Origin: Roseinatronobacter sp. S2
GTDB lineage: Bacteria > Pseudomonadota > Alphaproteobacteria > Rhodobacterales > Rhodobacteraceae
Length of the DNA: 64,000 nt
Reading direction: 5' to 3'
Assembly (NCBI RefSeq): GCF_029581395.1
Contig: NZ_CP121116.1
Location: 1-64,000, forward strand
How positions within the stretch are numbered: position 1 is the stretch's first letter; each line of letters starts with the position of its first letter. The position numbers and the translations under genes were made by a program. The notes under the pieces are model-generated. The model ran no database searches. It was not told the DNA's origin and was given only the letters and a program-made list of their open reading frames with translations. Shown here in pieces: positions 7,248 through 16,077 of the stretch.

Positions 7248-8564
7248 ATGACAGGCCACATGTTCACACATCAAGACCTCGCCGATCTTCAGGCCCAATC
7301 CTTGCGCATGCAAAGCTGGATTCGCCGGCAAACCTATTCACCTGAACATGAAAAGACCCTGCGCCGCTTTTCAAGTTGGGAATTGTCGGAACTTATTTTG
7401 CAGGTCAACCAGTCAACGCTTCGTGGAAAACTGGCCGCTGACCCGTCCCTGCCCCAAGGGCTGGTCGAAGAAGATGGCCGCCAGCGCTGGTTTTCGCTGG
7501 AAGAAATCAATGAACTGCGCCGCCGCCTTCGCATCGGGCGCAAATCGCTGATGGCCCCGCGCCCACAAGGCAAGCGCGCCTTGCGCGTGGCGATTGCCAA
7601 TTTCAAAGGGGGCGCAGGCAAATCCACCGTTGCGCTGCATTTCGCGCATGCCGCAGCCCTTGATGGCTACCGCGTTCTGGCCGTTGATTTTGACCCGCAA
7701 GCGACACTTTCGCATTCCATGGGCCTGTCCGACGTGGCCGAGGAATACACCGTCTGGGGGATCATGGCGCGCGATCTTATCCATGAAACCGAACGTATGA
7801 ACAGCTCGCTTCGTGGTGCCGAAAGCGGGTCCGCCCTGCCCCAGCGCGGCCTGCCTGCGGCAATAACCGAAATGGGCCTGTCTGATCTGCGCATCGCAGA
7901 TTTCATCAAGCCCACATGCTGGCCCACAATCGACATCATCCCGTCCTGCGCAAATGCCGCATTTGTGGAATTTGCCAGCGCGCAATACCGCCACCTGAAC
8001 CCCGAATGGTCGTTCTTTGCGGCCGTGTCGCGCTTTCTGGATTCGCTGCCGCATGACAGCTACGACATGATCCTGTTCGATTGCCCGCCCGCAATCGGCT
8101 ATCAGTCGATGAATGCGGTTTTTGCTGCGGACATGCTGTATATCCCGTCCGGCCCCGGCTATTGGGAATATGATTCAACCACCAGTTTCATCGGCCAGCT
8201 GGCCGAAGCGTTGGAGGATCTGGGGCGTTTTGGTGCAACTGTCCCCGCGGGGACAGCACGTTTGCCAAAGGAATTTCTGGATGTCCGTTTCCTGCTGACA
8301 CGGTTTGAACCGAACAATGATTTGCACCGCGCGATGGAAACAGCATTTGGAAAGGTGTTCGGCGATAGAATGGCGCAACACCCGATTGAACTGACCCGCG
8401 CGGTGGAGCAATCGGGGCGCTTCCTGTCCTCGATCTACGAGATTGATTACCGCCAGATGACACGCGAAACATGGCGGCGGGCGCGGGGGTCTTTTGATCG
8501 CGCATACGGGGAATTTCGCACCCATGCCCTAAGCGCATGGGACAAGCTGGAGGATACACCATGA
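7248..8564 (+). CDS. parA: ParA-type partition ATPase
   Basis: A 438-residue Walker-type partition ATPase. The first 100 residues form a helical DNA-binding region (ending in a MerR/HTH-like LEEINELRRRLRIGR), as in type Ia ParA. The deviant Walker A is FKGGAGKST at residues 119-127, AVDFDPQATLS follows at about 145-155, and the Walker B region is MILFDCPPAIGY. ParA drives plasmid segregation together with ParB and a centromere. The parS-like palindrome at 8239-8256 lies within the frame and encodes VPAGT. ATG 7248 has a weak ribosome site (TAAGAA); ATG 7260 is an alternative. The stop overlaps parB's start as ATGA. Confidence 0.92.
   Translation: MTGHMFTHQDLADLQAQSLRMQSWIRRQTYSPEHEKTLRRFSSWELSELILQVNQSTLRGKLAADPSLPQGLVEEDGRQRWFSLEEINELRRRLRIGRKSLMAPRPQGKRALRVAIANFKGGAGKSTVALHFAHAAALDGYRVLAVDFDPQATLSHSMGLSDVAEEYTVWGIMARDLIHETERMNSSLRGAESGSALPQRGLPAAITEMGLSDLRIADFIKPTCWPTIDIIPSCANAAFVEFASAQYRHLNPEWSFFAAVSRFLDSLPHDSYDMILFDCPPAIGYQSMNAVFAADMLYIPSGPGYWEYDSTTSFIGQLAEALEDLGRFGATVPAGTARLPKEFLDVRFLLTRFEPNNDLHRAMETAFGKVFGDRMAQHPIELTRAVEQSGRFLSSIYEIDYRQMTRETWRRARGSFDRAYGEFRTHALSAWDKLEDTP
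8239..8256. promoter_or_regulatory. parS-like palindrome, copy 2 (inside parA)
   Basis: CTGTCCCCGCGGGGACAG, an exact 18-bp copy of the core of the palindrome at 7136, lies in the parA frame and is translated as part of ATVPAGTAR. Conservation of a perfect palindrome inside a coding region points to selection on the DNA itself. Confidence 0.7.
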
Positions 8565-9637
8565 GCAAACGCCGCGTTTTCGATATCGGGTTTCCCGATG
8601 ATGCGATTGAAGCTGTCCCCGCGGGGACAGAACAGGCAAACCGCCGCAGCCCGATGGCCGCCGCCATTTCCGAGAATGCCGAAGCGCTGCGTGACCGTGC
8701 CGAGGTCGAGGCGCAAATCCGCGCCGAAAATGATGCGCTCGCGCATGAATTTGTGCGCCTGAAGAAGCTGGGCGTGGTCGTTGACATGATCGCGCTGGAC
8801 GATATCCGCGCGACAGCCCTGACGCGCGACCGCGCCATCGGGCGTGATGATGAACTTGATGAACTGAAGGACTCGATCCGCGCCATCGGGCTTTCGAACC
8901 CCATTCGCGTGGTGGCGCGCGATGACGGGTTTGATCTGGTGCAGGGGTATCGGCGGCTGGCCGCATATCGGGAACTTCTGGCCGAAACCGGCGACACCGA
9001 AAGCTGGGGGCGCATTCCCGCAGGTTTGATTCCCGCCGACGGATCGATCGAGGGGCTGTATCGCCGCATGGTCGACGAAAACATGGTCCGGCGCGATGTA
9101 TCTTTTGCCGAAATGGCGGAACTGGCGCGTGCCTATACGCTCGACCCTGAAACCACGGCCACGACACTGGATGCCGCCATCGCCACGCTTTATGCATCGG
9201 CCAACCGGCAAAAACGTATCTATATCCGCAATTTCGCGCGGATGCTGGATGCGTTGGGTGACAGCCTGCGGTATGCGCCGGAAATCCCGCGCGCGCTGGG
9301 TCTGTCGGTCTGGAAACGCATTGACCGCGAACCCGAAACCGCAGCGCGATTGCGCGGGCGGCTGGACACAGAGCCTTCGCGCAGCCCCGAGCGGGAGTTG
9401 GAAATCCTGCGCGTCTATGCCGAAACCACAACCAAACCGGAGCAGGCGGCGCAGGCCAGCCCCGCGCGCAAACCCGGCGCCAAGACCACCTTGCGCGTGG
9501 CGCATGGGTCCGAGATGGCCCAGCTTCGCGCGTCGGAAGGGCGGGTCGAATTGCGATTGCCGCGCGATTTTGCGGCGGTGGATCGTGGCAGGCTGGAACG
9601 CGCGGTGACGGCCTTTCTGTCCGCGCTGGATGACTGA
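8561..9637 (+). CDS. parB: ParB-type centromere-binding protein
   Basis: A 358-residue ParB/Spo0J-family protein. The N-terminal CTP-binding domain is seen in SIRAIGLSNPIRVV and LVQGYRRLAAYREL (the GxRRxxA box), followed by VDENMVRRDVSFAEMAELA, matching the ENxxRxDLS motif. A helix-turn-helix region and a basic C-terminal dimerisation part follow. ATG 8561 is chosen because GGAGG precedes it and it overlaps the parA stop. The parS-like palindrome at 8613-8630 falls at residues 18-23 and encodes AVPAGT, the same VPAGT pentapeptide as in ParA. It would load on the palindromes and spread. Confidence 0.92.
   Translation: MSKRRVFDIGFPDDAIEAVPAGTEQANRRSPMAAAISENAEALRDRAEVEAQIRAENDALAHEFVRLKKLGVVVDMIALDDIRATALTRDRAIGRDDELDELKDSIRAIGLSNPIRVVARDDGFDLVQGYRRLAAYRELLAETGDTESWGRIPAGLIPADGSIEGLYRRMVDENMVRRDVSFAEMAELARAYTLDPETTATTLDAAIATLYASANRQKRIYIRNFARMLDALGDSLRYAPEIPRALGLSVWKRIDREPETAARLRGRLDTEPSRSPERELEILRVYAETTTKPEQAAQASPARKPGAKTTLRVAHGSEMAQLRASEGRVELRLPRDFAAVDRGRLERAVTAFLSALDD
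8613..8630. promoter_or_regulatory. parS-like palindrome, copy 3 (inside parB)
   Basis: A third exact CTGTCCCCGCGGGGACAG, 52 bp into the parB coding region, translated as AVPAGTE. Together with the copies at 7136 and 8239 it makes a three-site cluster spread over 1.5 kb. Confidence 0.7.
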
Positions 9638-9658
9638 CATACGCCCTGATGTGGCAGG

Positions 9659-10543
9659 TCAGTCCAGCAAGCCCAGCTTTTCTGCCCGTTCCAGCAGCAT
9701 TTTCACAGATGACGGCTGCCAGCTGGTGCGCCCGCGCGGCGTGCGTTCGCGCATCGCTTCCAGCCGGTCGCAGATGGCTTGCAGCGTGATGTCGGGATTC
9801 GCGCCCTTGATGGCCGCCACAATCGCGGGCAGGCGGTCATCGCTGTCGCGCCGACCCGCGCGGGCCAGCACGGATTCATTCAGGAACCCGTCGCGGACAT
9901 AGGCGCGGACCGCGCGCAGCAGTCGGCTTTGCGTCCAGCGCCGCGACGGGGGCAGGGGGGCGTTGATGATGCGCAGCACATCTTCCCACGCCATATCGGG
10001 GCGCAACCGGCGCACATGCGGCACCCAGTCCTGCGCCCCCTCGTTCAGCCGTTCCATATACCCGTCCTGCCGCGCCAGCCGCACCTTGCGCAGGGCCGCC
10101 GGGTCGCGCGCCCGCAGGCCGGGATTTCCGCCAATGCGGCCTTTGGTTCGCGCACTGGCCAGCCCGGCTTTCGTGCGCTCGCGGATCAGCGCACGTTCAA
10201 ATTCCGCCGCTGCGCCCAACACCTGAAGCGTGAATTTTCCCTGCGGGGACGCGGTATCGATCGGGTCCTGAATGGAGCGGAAGAACGCGCCCTTGGCGTC
10301 CAGCCGTTCAATCACCTCCAGCAAATGCGACAGCGACCGCGCCAGCCGGTCGATGCGCACCACCACCAGCGTGTCGCCCTTGCCAACGCGTTCCAACACC
10401 CGCGCCAGCACCGGCCGCGCGCGGTTCCCGCCCGAGGCCTGTTCTTCATGAATCTCGACACAGCCCGCTGATTTCAGGGCCTGCGACTGGGGCAGGGGGG
10501 TCTGATCCTCGGTAGAGACGCGTGCATAGCCGATCAGGGGCAT
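9659..10543 (-). CDS. Serine recombinase / resolvase
   Basis: A 294-residue recombinase of the resolvase/invertase family. The catalytic serine is in IGYARVSTEDQ near residue 10, and VVVRIDRLARSLSHLLEVI carries the conserved arginines. GAAAEFERALIRERTKAGLASARTKGRIGG is the E-helix region. The C-terminal part (after about residue 150) is longer than in Tn3 resolvases and probably holds DNA-binding helices. It lies convergent to parB with a 21-bp gap. Next to rep/par the likely job is resolving plasmid multimers, although a transposon origin is possible. The AT-rich region upstream contains inverted repeats that may be its crossover site. Confidence 0.88.
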   Translation of the reverse strand: MPLIGYARVSTEDQTPLPQSQALKSAGCVEIHEEQASGGNRARPVLARVLERVGKGDTLVVVRIDRLARSLSHLLEVIERLDAKGAFFRSIQDPIDTASPQGKFTLQVLGAAAEFERALIRERTKAGLASARTKGRIGGNPGLRARDPAALRKVRLARQDGYMERLNEGAQDWVPHVRRLRPDMAWEDVLRIINAPLPPSRRWTQSRLLRAVRAYVRDGFLNESVLARAGRRDSDDRLPAIVAAIKGANPDITLQAICDRLEAMRERTPRGRTSWQPSSVKMLLERAEKLGLLD

Positions 10544-11003
10544 GAAATCCTGCCTTTTGCAATTACGGATGCGGCGAATAAACGACCGATTGTAAACGAA
10601 TGCAAGGGGGGTCTGTGTGATAGCGCTGATGCAAAACCCCTTGGTTTCCCTGCATTCAGCACGATCTGCGGCGGGTTAGCCCGTGTCGCGCACGCGTGCT
10701 ATATATATAGAGGTGGATTGCAGCCGTGGAAAACCCTTAGGTAATACGCATAATGTAAATATTTTGCATATATAGCACCGAAGCATCCTTATTAATATGA
10801 TGATACAGATGACCTGTGCAGGGCCGCGCCGGACCTATCAAGCACGGGTGCCAACGAAGCGCTGCGTGACCGCATCGGAGTGGACGGCGCCGATTGAATG
10901 GCCTGCGGGCGCAGTCGTGATTTCATGGATTCTTATCAAAAATGTCATGTCCCTGTGATCCTGAGACGGCACCCCTTGCGTGAACAGCGCAATGGAGAGC
11001 GAC
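10544..11003. other. Intergenic region upstream of the recombinase with inverted repeat (candidate res site)
   Basis: No gene seen. GTGCTATATAT (10696-10706) and ATATATAGCAC (10768-10778) form a perfect 11-bp inverted repeat 61 bp apart within an AT-rich island. A paired-site arrangement just upstream of a resolvase gene is where res sites normally lie. The rest should hold the divergent promoters of the recombinase and the ABC operon, which I could not place. Confidence 0.4.
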
Positions 11004-12167
11004 ATGCGACGTAGGGACATCCTTCAGTTGGGTCTGGTCGGCCTTGGTGGCATCAGCATGGGGCAGCTGTTGCGCCCGGTGCGGGCATTCGGGCAAGCGA
11101 CGACGACCCTGAATTTGTATACGGGGTCGGATTCCAATATCTCTGATTTCCTCGCGAATACGGTAAAGCCCGCGTTTGAGCGGGTTCATTCGGGCGTGAA
11201 CGTCAACGTTGTGATCGCGCGCGAAGGTGGCGGCACGCAGGCCATGGCAGAGCGCGCGCTTGCGGCCCTGCGTCAGGGCGCTGATCCCCAGATGGAAATG
11301 ATCGAATCCTTCGACCCCTTCCTGCCGGTGGGCGCGGTCGATGAGGGACTGTGGGTTAATCTGGCCGAGGCCGGGCTTGAAAACTATCAGAAGATCGACC
11401 CGCTTTGGCTTCAGACGCCCCATGGAATGCCCTATCGCGGCAGCCAGGTGGTTCTGGCCTACGACACGACGCGCCTTGATCCTGCTGATGCGCCGCGGAC
11501 ATGGGAGCAGCTTGAAACGTGGATCCGCGACAATCCCGGCGCGTTCACCTATAACCGACCTGACCGGGGCGGCTCGGGCGGGAATTTCGTGCGCCGCGCG
11601 ATCCTTGAAGCCAATGGGCGCGACCCGTCGCTGTTCCGGGTCGACAATTTCGATGAGGCTGTGGCGGCCGAGCGGCTCTCGGGCGGGTTCGACATCCTTG
11701 CCGGGTTGGTGCCGTATCTTTTTGACGGCGGCTCCTATGCGGCGGGTAATACCCAGTCCATCCAACTGCTGGCCAATGGTGCGGTGACGATGGTGCCCGC
11801 ATGGTCAGATCAGGCGCTTCAGGCCGTGTCGCTGGGCGTGCTGCCCGAGACGACGGGCTTCATGCAGTTGCAGGATCTTTCGCTGGGCGGAAGCTCGCCC
11901 CAGGCGGTTGTTCCGACCAATACGCCCAATCTTGAGCATGCGCTTGCGCTCGCTGACTTCATGCTGTCCGAGGAAATGCAGGTTGCCGTGGTCGAGGAAA
12001 TCGGCGGCTTTCCGGCTGTCGCGTGGGAGCATCTGCCCGCCCGGCTGCAAGAGCGGTTTGCCGATGTTGCTGCAACCTCTGTCTTCTCCTTCCCGGGTGG
12101 CGATTGGGCGGCAGCGGTAACCGATGGCTGGTACCGCGAGGTCGCGCCGAATATCCCGCGCGATTAA
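11004..12167 (+). CDS. ABC transporter substrate-binding protein (Tat-type signal)
   Basis: A 387-residue periplasmic binding protein of the extracellular family 1/6 type. The N-terminus MRRRDILQLGLVGLGG has a twin-arginine-like pair and a hydrophobic stretch, with probable cleavage near VRAFGQA. The body starts TLNLYTGSDSN and contains EGGGTQAMAERALAAL and SGGFDILAGLVPYLFDGG. ATG 11004 is chosen because GGAGAGC lies just upstream; an earlier GTG at 10980 is less likely. It heads an operon with two permeases, an ATPase and two phosphoesterase-like enzymes. That context points to a phosphodiester, glycerol-phosphate or phosphonate ligand, but the ligand is not visible in the sequence. Confidence 0.85.
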   Translation: MRRRDILQLGLVGLGGISMGQLLRPVRAFGQATTTLNLYTGSDSNISDFLANTVKPAFERVHSGVNVNVVIAREGGGTQAMAERALAALRQGADPQMEMIESFDPFLPVGAVDEGLWVNLAEAGLENYQKIDPLWLQTPHGMPYRGSQVVLAYDTTRLDPADAPRTWEQLETWIRDNPGAFTYNRPDRGGSGGNFVRRAILEANGRDPSLFRVDNFDEAVAAERLSGGFDILAGLVPYLFDGGSYAAGNTQSIQLLANGAVTMVPAWSDQALQAVSLGVLPETTGFMQLQDLSLGGSSPQAVVPTNTPNLEHALALADFMLSEEMQVAVVEEIGGFPAVAWEHLPARLQERFADVAATSVFSFPGGDWAAAVTDGWYREVAPNIPRD

Positions 12168-12175
12168 TCGCGCGC

Positions 12176-12209
12176 GGGTCGCGCTGGCGCGTATGTGCCG
12201 GCGCGACCC
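12176..12209 (+). terminator. Stem-loop between binding-protein and permease genes
   Basis: GGGTCGCGC (12176-12184) pairs with GCGCGACCC (12201-12209), giving a 9-bp GC stem without a T-run. Such hairpins after binding-protein genes usually protect the upstream message or partly attenuate the permease genes. Confidence 0.5.
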
Positions 12210-12266
12210 CGCCAAGGTATCGCGGCGGCGCGATGCACGAAGTCAACAGATCGTGAAAGGCAGGTC

Positions 12267-13148
12267 ATGACGCCACAGACTGTCATGATGCAGGGTGCGG
12301 AACGGCGGCTTGGCGCCCTGCGCGGGCTTGCGCTGGTCGCTGTTCCCGTTGCGCTGGTCGCGGCGCTGATAATCGCGCCGATCTTTCTGGCCCTGGCCGA
12401 TACGGTGGTGTTGCGCGATGACGCGGGCATTCGCCTGACGCTTGCGCCGTATGTTTTTTTCTTTTCCGATGCTTACAGTCTGCGCAATCTGGGCCTGACC
12501 ATCTGGACCACGATGGTCAGCACGCTGATCTTGCTGGCTTTGGCGGTGCCTATCGCGATCTATCTGCGCTTTGCCTTCGGGCGCTGGCCTGCGGTGGTGC
12601 AGGCGCTGGCGATTTTTCCGCTTTTCGTCCCCTCCATCATCCTTGCCTATGCGTTCGTGCGTGTGCTGGGGCCGAACGGGATGGCTGATATGCTGCTGGC
12701 CGCGATGGGGCTGCCACGTCTGCGCTCTCCCTATCTGACAGTCTGGGGACCTGTTATCGGCTTTGTCTGGGACAACCTGCCGCTGGCGGTGGTGATCCTG
12801 ATGTCCGGGCTGGCCAATGTCAGCCGTTCAGCCGTGGAGGCGGCGCGCGATGTCGGCGCGGGCAAGCTGATGGTGTTTCGTCATATCATCCTGCCGCGCA
12901 TTCTGGTCTCGATCCTTGTGGCCGCGTCTTTCGTAGTGCTGGGCATCTTCTCGGCATTCACCTTTCCCTATCTGCTGGGTCCGGCCTCTCCCGAGATGAT
13001 GGGTCCGTTCATGCAACGCACCTTTGGCGATGTGCTTGACCCGGTGCAGGCGCGTGCACAGGCGGTCGTGACGTTCATTTTCTGTGCAGTCTTTGGCTGG
13101 TTCTATGTCCGGGCGATTGCCCGCAACCGCAAGGCAGATGCAACATGA
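12267..13148 (+). CDS. ABC transporter permease (subunit 1)
   Basis: A 293-residue inner-membrane permease with about six hydrophobic segments (for example ALVAVPVALVAALIIAPIFLAL and LVSILVAASFVVLGIFSAF). The coupling-helix motif is SAVEAARDVGAGKLMVFRHIILP, the EAA motif that contacts the ATPase. ATG 12267 is preceded by GGCAGG. The stop overlaps the second permease start by four bases. It forms the channel with the permease at 13145 for the ligand delivered by the upstream binding protein. Confidence 0.87.
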   Translation: MTPQTVMMQGAERRLGALRGLALVAVPVALVAALIIAPIFLALADTVVLRDDAGIRLTLAPYVFFFSDAYSLRNLGLTIWTTMVSTLILLALAVPIAIYLRFAFGRWPAVVQALAIFPLFVPSIILAYAFVRVLGPNGMADMLLAAMGLPRLRSPYLTVWGPVIGFVWDNLPLAVVILMSGLANVSRSAVEAARDVGAGKLMVFRHIILPRILVSILVAASFVVLGIFSAFTFPYLLGPASPEMMGPFMQRTFGDVLDPVQARAQAVVTFIFCAVFGWFYVRAIARNRKADAT

Positions 13149-14005
13149 CCCTGGCTGACCCGATGGCACCACTTCCCGGCACGACGCGCCCGCGCACGCA
13201 TCGCGCCCAGATCGACTGGCTGGGAATCGCGATGTCGCTGGCTTTGGGCATTGTTATCATCGGTCCGCTGGTGGTGGTCGGCATGTGGGCCTTTGCCGAG
13301 GTCTGGCGCTACCCGGCCGCCCTGCCGCAGCAATGGGGGCTGCGCTTCTGGCATGTGACCCTGGCGCGCAATGATGTCTGGTCGGCGATCACGACGTCGC
13401 TGCAGTTGTCTGCTGTGGTTACATTCCTGTCGGCACTGATTTGCCTGCCTGCTGCCTATGCCTTCGCGCGGTTGAATTTTCCGGGTCGCAATATCCTGTT
13501 CCTGTCCTTTTTGACCGTCCATGCCTTTCCGAAATTCGGGCTGCTGATCTCGATTGCCGCGATTTTTCTTGGCCTTGGTCTGGTCGGCACGTTCTGGGGG
13601 GTGGTGCTGATTCAGCTGGTCAATACCCTGATGTTCATGATCTGGATCCCCACGGCTGCCTTTCTGGCGGTGGATCGCAGGCTGGAGGAGGCCGCGCGCG
13701 ATGTGGGTGCCGGGCCGGTTCGGGTGTTCTGGTCGGTTACCCTGCCGCAGGCGCTGCCGGCCATTATCGCGGCCGTGTTGCTGACTTTCGTGGGCACTTT
13801 CTATGAAACCGAAGGGGCGTGGCTGATTGGTGCGCCGCATATCCGCACCATGCCCATTCTTATGATCTCCTTCATAAATAACCAGCTTGTGGTGCAGCTT
13901 GGGGCGGTGCTGTCGGTAATGCTGTGGGTTCCGTCCTTCCTGATGCTGCTGTTTGCGCGCCGGTTCCTTGGCCCGCAAGCGCTTGGGCGCGGGCTGGGCG
14001 GTTAG
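13145..14005 (+). CDS. ABC transporter permease (subunit 2)
   Basis: A 286-residue partner permease of the PotC/UgpE/PhnV type. Membrane segments include IAMSLALGIVIIGPLVVVGM and GLLISIAAIFLGLGLVGTF, and the EAA-type loop is RRLEEAARDVGAGPVRVFW. It overlaps the first permease by ATGA and is followed after 15 bp by the ATPase gene, so expression is coupled. Like its partner it has no ligand-specific signature that I can read. Confidence 0.87.
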   Translation: MTLADPMAPLPGTTRPRTHRAQIDWLGIAMSLALGIVIIGPLVVVGMWAFAEVWRYPAALPQQWGLRFWHVTLARNDVWSAITTSLQLSAVVTFLSALICLPAAYAFARLNFPGRNILFLSFLTVHAFPKFGLLISIAAIFLGLGLVGTFWGVVLIQLVNTLMFMIWIPTAAFLAVDRRLEEAARDVGAGPVRVFWSVTLPQALPAIIAAVLLTFVGTFYETEGAWLIGAPHIRTMPILMISFINNQLVVQLGAVLSVMLWVPSFLMLLFARRFLGPQALGRGLGG

Positions 14006-14020
14006 ACAAGAGGTTGGGCT

Positions 14021-15154
14021 ATGGCGACTTTGACGTTACAGGGACTTTCGAAACGCTTCGGCGATACGATGGCTGTCGAGGCATTCGATCTTGAGGTGGG
14101 GGAGGGCGAGCTGGTCTGCCTGCTTGGCCCCTCCGGTTCCGGCAAATCGACGGTATTGCGCATGATTGGTGGGTTTGAACTGCCCTCAACCGGGTCGGTG
14201 CTGATCGGGGGCGAGGATGTAACGCGCATGCGCCCGGAGCGCAGGCCCACCAGCACCGTGTTCCAGAGTCATGCGCTGTGGTCGCATATGAATGTTGCGG
14301 GCAACATTGGCTTCGGGCTGAAACTGCGCAAGCTGTCGCGCGCAGAGGTTGCGCAGAAGGTTGAAGACGTGCTCGATCTTGTGGGGTTGCGCGGGCTGGC
14401 CGAGCGTCGCCCGGATCAGTTGTCGGGCGGACAACAGCAGCGCGTGGCACTGGCGCGCGCACTGGTGCTGGAGCCGAAGATCCTGTTGATGGATGAGCCT
14501 TTTGCAAGCCTCGACCAGCATCTGCGCGAGCGCCTGCGCGAGGAAGTGCGCGATCTGCAACGCCGTCTTGGCATCACCATGCTGTTCGTGACGCATGGAC
14601 AGGACGAAGCCCTGTCGCTTGCGGATCGGATTGTGGTGATGCAGGCAGGGCGGATAGAGCAGGTGGACAAGCCCGATCTGCTTTATCGCGCGCCGCGCAC
14701 GCCTTTTGTTGCGGGCTTCATCGGGGCAATGAACATGCTTGAGGCGCCGGTGCAGAACGGGCGTCTTGAGCATCCGCAGCTGTCCTGCGCGGCGCCGGTT
14801 CCGGACGGGGCTGCGTTTCTTGCAGTGCGACCGGAATCGCTGGGGCTTGCGAAGCCCCAGTCACAGACGGCACAGTCCCAGATGGTGCAGTCCCTGCAAC
14901 GCCCGGCGAAGGTGCATCGCGTGACCGATTTCGGAAATCATGCGGTGGTCGAGGTCACCCTGGACAATGGGCAACGTGTGCGCGCGATGCTGATGGAGCC
15001 ACCCGCTTTTGAACAGGGGGACGAGGTGATGCTGACACCGCGTGCCTATACGCTTTACCGCGATGACCGCGTGATCTGGCGCACGCAAAGCCCGAAGCTG
15101 GCCGCCGCGACAGCCCTTGATGCGCGGCCCGTAAATCAGGGGATGAGTATATGA
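14021..15154 (+). CDS. ABC transporter ATP-binding protein (MalK/PotA type)
   Basis: A 377-residue importer ATPase. Walker A is GPSGSGKST near residue 35, the signature is LSGGQQQRVALARAL, Walker B is ILLMDEPFASLD, and the switch histidine is in VTHGQDEAL. The C-terminal 120 residues form a TOBE-type regulatory domain typical of MalK, UgpC and PotA. It energises the two upstream permeases. Its stop overlaps the GDPD-like gene start by four bases, tying the hydrolase to transport. Confidence 0.9.
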   Translation: MATLTLQGLSKRFGDTMAVEAFDLEVGEGELVCLLGPSGSGKSTVLRMIGGFELPSTGSVLIGGEDVTRMRPERRPTSTVFQSHALWSHMNVAGNIGFGLKLRKLSRAEVAQKVEDVLDLVGLRGLAERRPDQLSGGQQQRVALARALVLEPKILLMDEPFASLDQHLRERLREEVRDLQRRLGITMLFVTHGQDEALSLADRIVVMQAGRIEQVDKPDLLYRAPRTPFVAGFIGAMNMLEAPVQNGRLEHPQLSCAAPVPDGAAFLAVRPESLGLAKPQSQTAQSQMVQSLQRPAKVHRVTDFGNHAVVEVTLDNGQRVRAMLMEPPAFEQGDEVMLTPRAYTLYRDDRVIWRTQSPKLAAATALDARPVNQGMSI

Positions 15155-16050
15155 CGGCGATTCCACAGGACGTGGCGCAAACCGGCCCGGAGTATGTGCG
15201 GGATGATGCGATTGCCCTTTGGCATGGCGATCATCGCATTGCGTTGAAATGGCACCGTGCGCGGCGCAGGCAGGGCGATCCCGCCTTCACCCTTGCACGC
15301 ATGGCACAGGGTCTGCGTCTTGGCGCCAGTGTCGAAATCGATATACAGCCCCATGCGTCGGGCGGGTTTGCCATTCTGCATGATGCTGTGCTGGAGCGTG
15401 AAACCGATGGCCGTGGCCATGTTGCGACCAGCACGGCCGGAACCCTGCGCCAGTTGCGCAGGCGCGATGATTGCGGCGTGGTTCTGGACGAGGCAGTGTG
15501 CCTTCTGGAAGATCTGCCCGCGCGTTTGCCGGGTGCTGGCCCTGGACCTGATGCAGTGCTTCAGCTTGATCTGAAATGCGCGAACGCGGCGATCAGTCCG
15601 GCACATCTGCGCGGTTTTGGGGCGCTGCCCGGGGCGCTGCGCAGGCATCTGATCATTTCCGGGATGGATGCGCAGGCAGTACGCCGTCTGGCCGAGGCAG
15701 CGCCGGAGGTCAGGCTTGGGCATGATCCGTGCAATGAGGCAGCGCTGACGGCCTTGAACAGCGCTGCGGATGCAGAAGCCTTTGTCGCGCAAGCCCTGGC
15801 CGAACAGCCCCTTGCGCGAATGATCTATCTCGATATCCGGTTGATCCTGCGCCTTGATGCGGCCGGTTTCGACATCATCGCGGCATTCCATGATCAGGGG
15901 CGCACCGTGGATGCCTATACACTGAAATCCATCGATGCGGGCGCGCTGACGGTGGCACGGCGGTTGATTGCGTTGCGGGTGGATCAGATCACAACCGACG
16001 ATCCCGAGGGGCTGGCTACCGCGCTTGGCCGCGCATCCTGCGGGCAGTGA
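15151..16050 (+). CDS. Divergent glycerophosphodiester phosphodiesterase-like protein
   Basis: A 299-residue PLC-like phosphodiesterase-fold protein. GASVEIDIQPHASGGFAILHDAVLERETDGRG contains the ExD metal pair and the HD catalytic histidine of GDPDs. The first motif is WHRARRR rather than HRG, and the PENT element is not preserved, so catalysis may differ. LQLDLK and ITTDDPEGL later fit barrel strands. It has no signal peptide and would act in the cytoplasm on an imported diester. It is translationally coupled to the ATPase gene, as ugpQ-type enzymes are in Ugp operons. Confidence 0.72.
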   Translation: MTAIPQDVAQTGPEYVRDDAIALWHGDHRIALKWHRARRRQGDPAFTLARMAQGLRLGASVEIDIQPHASGGFAILHDAVLERETDGRGHVATSTAGTLRQLRRRDDCGVVLDEAVCLLEDLPARLPGAGPGPDAVLQLDLKCANAAISPAHLRGFGALPGALRRHLIISGMDAQAVRRLAEAAPEVRLGHDPCNEAALTALNSAADAEAFVAQALAEQPLARMIYLDIRLILRLDAAGFDIIAAFHDQGRTVDAYTLKSIDAGALTVARRLIALRVDQITTDDPEGLATALGRASCGQ

Positions 16051-16077
16051 GGTGCGGCAGATGGGGACACAAGGCAG

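Noticed and set aside
10696-10710. TA-repeat run read as a promoter or microsatellite
   Set aside because: Short, and better explained as one arm of the inverted repeat upstream of the recombinase.
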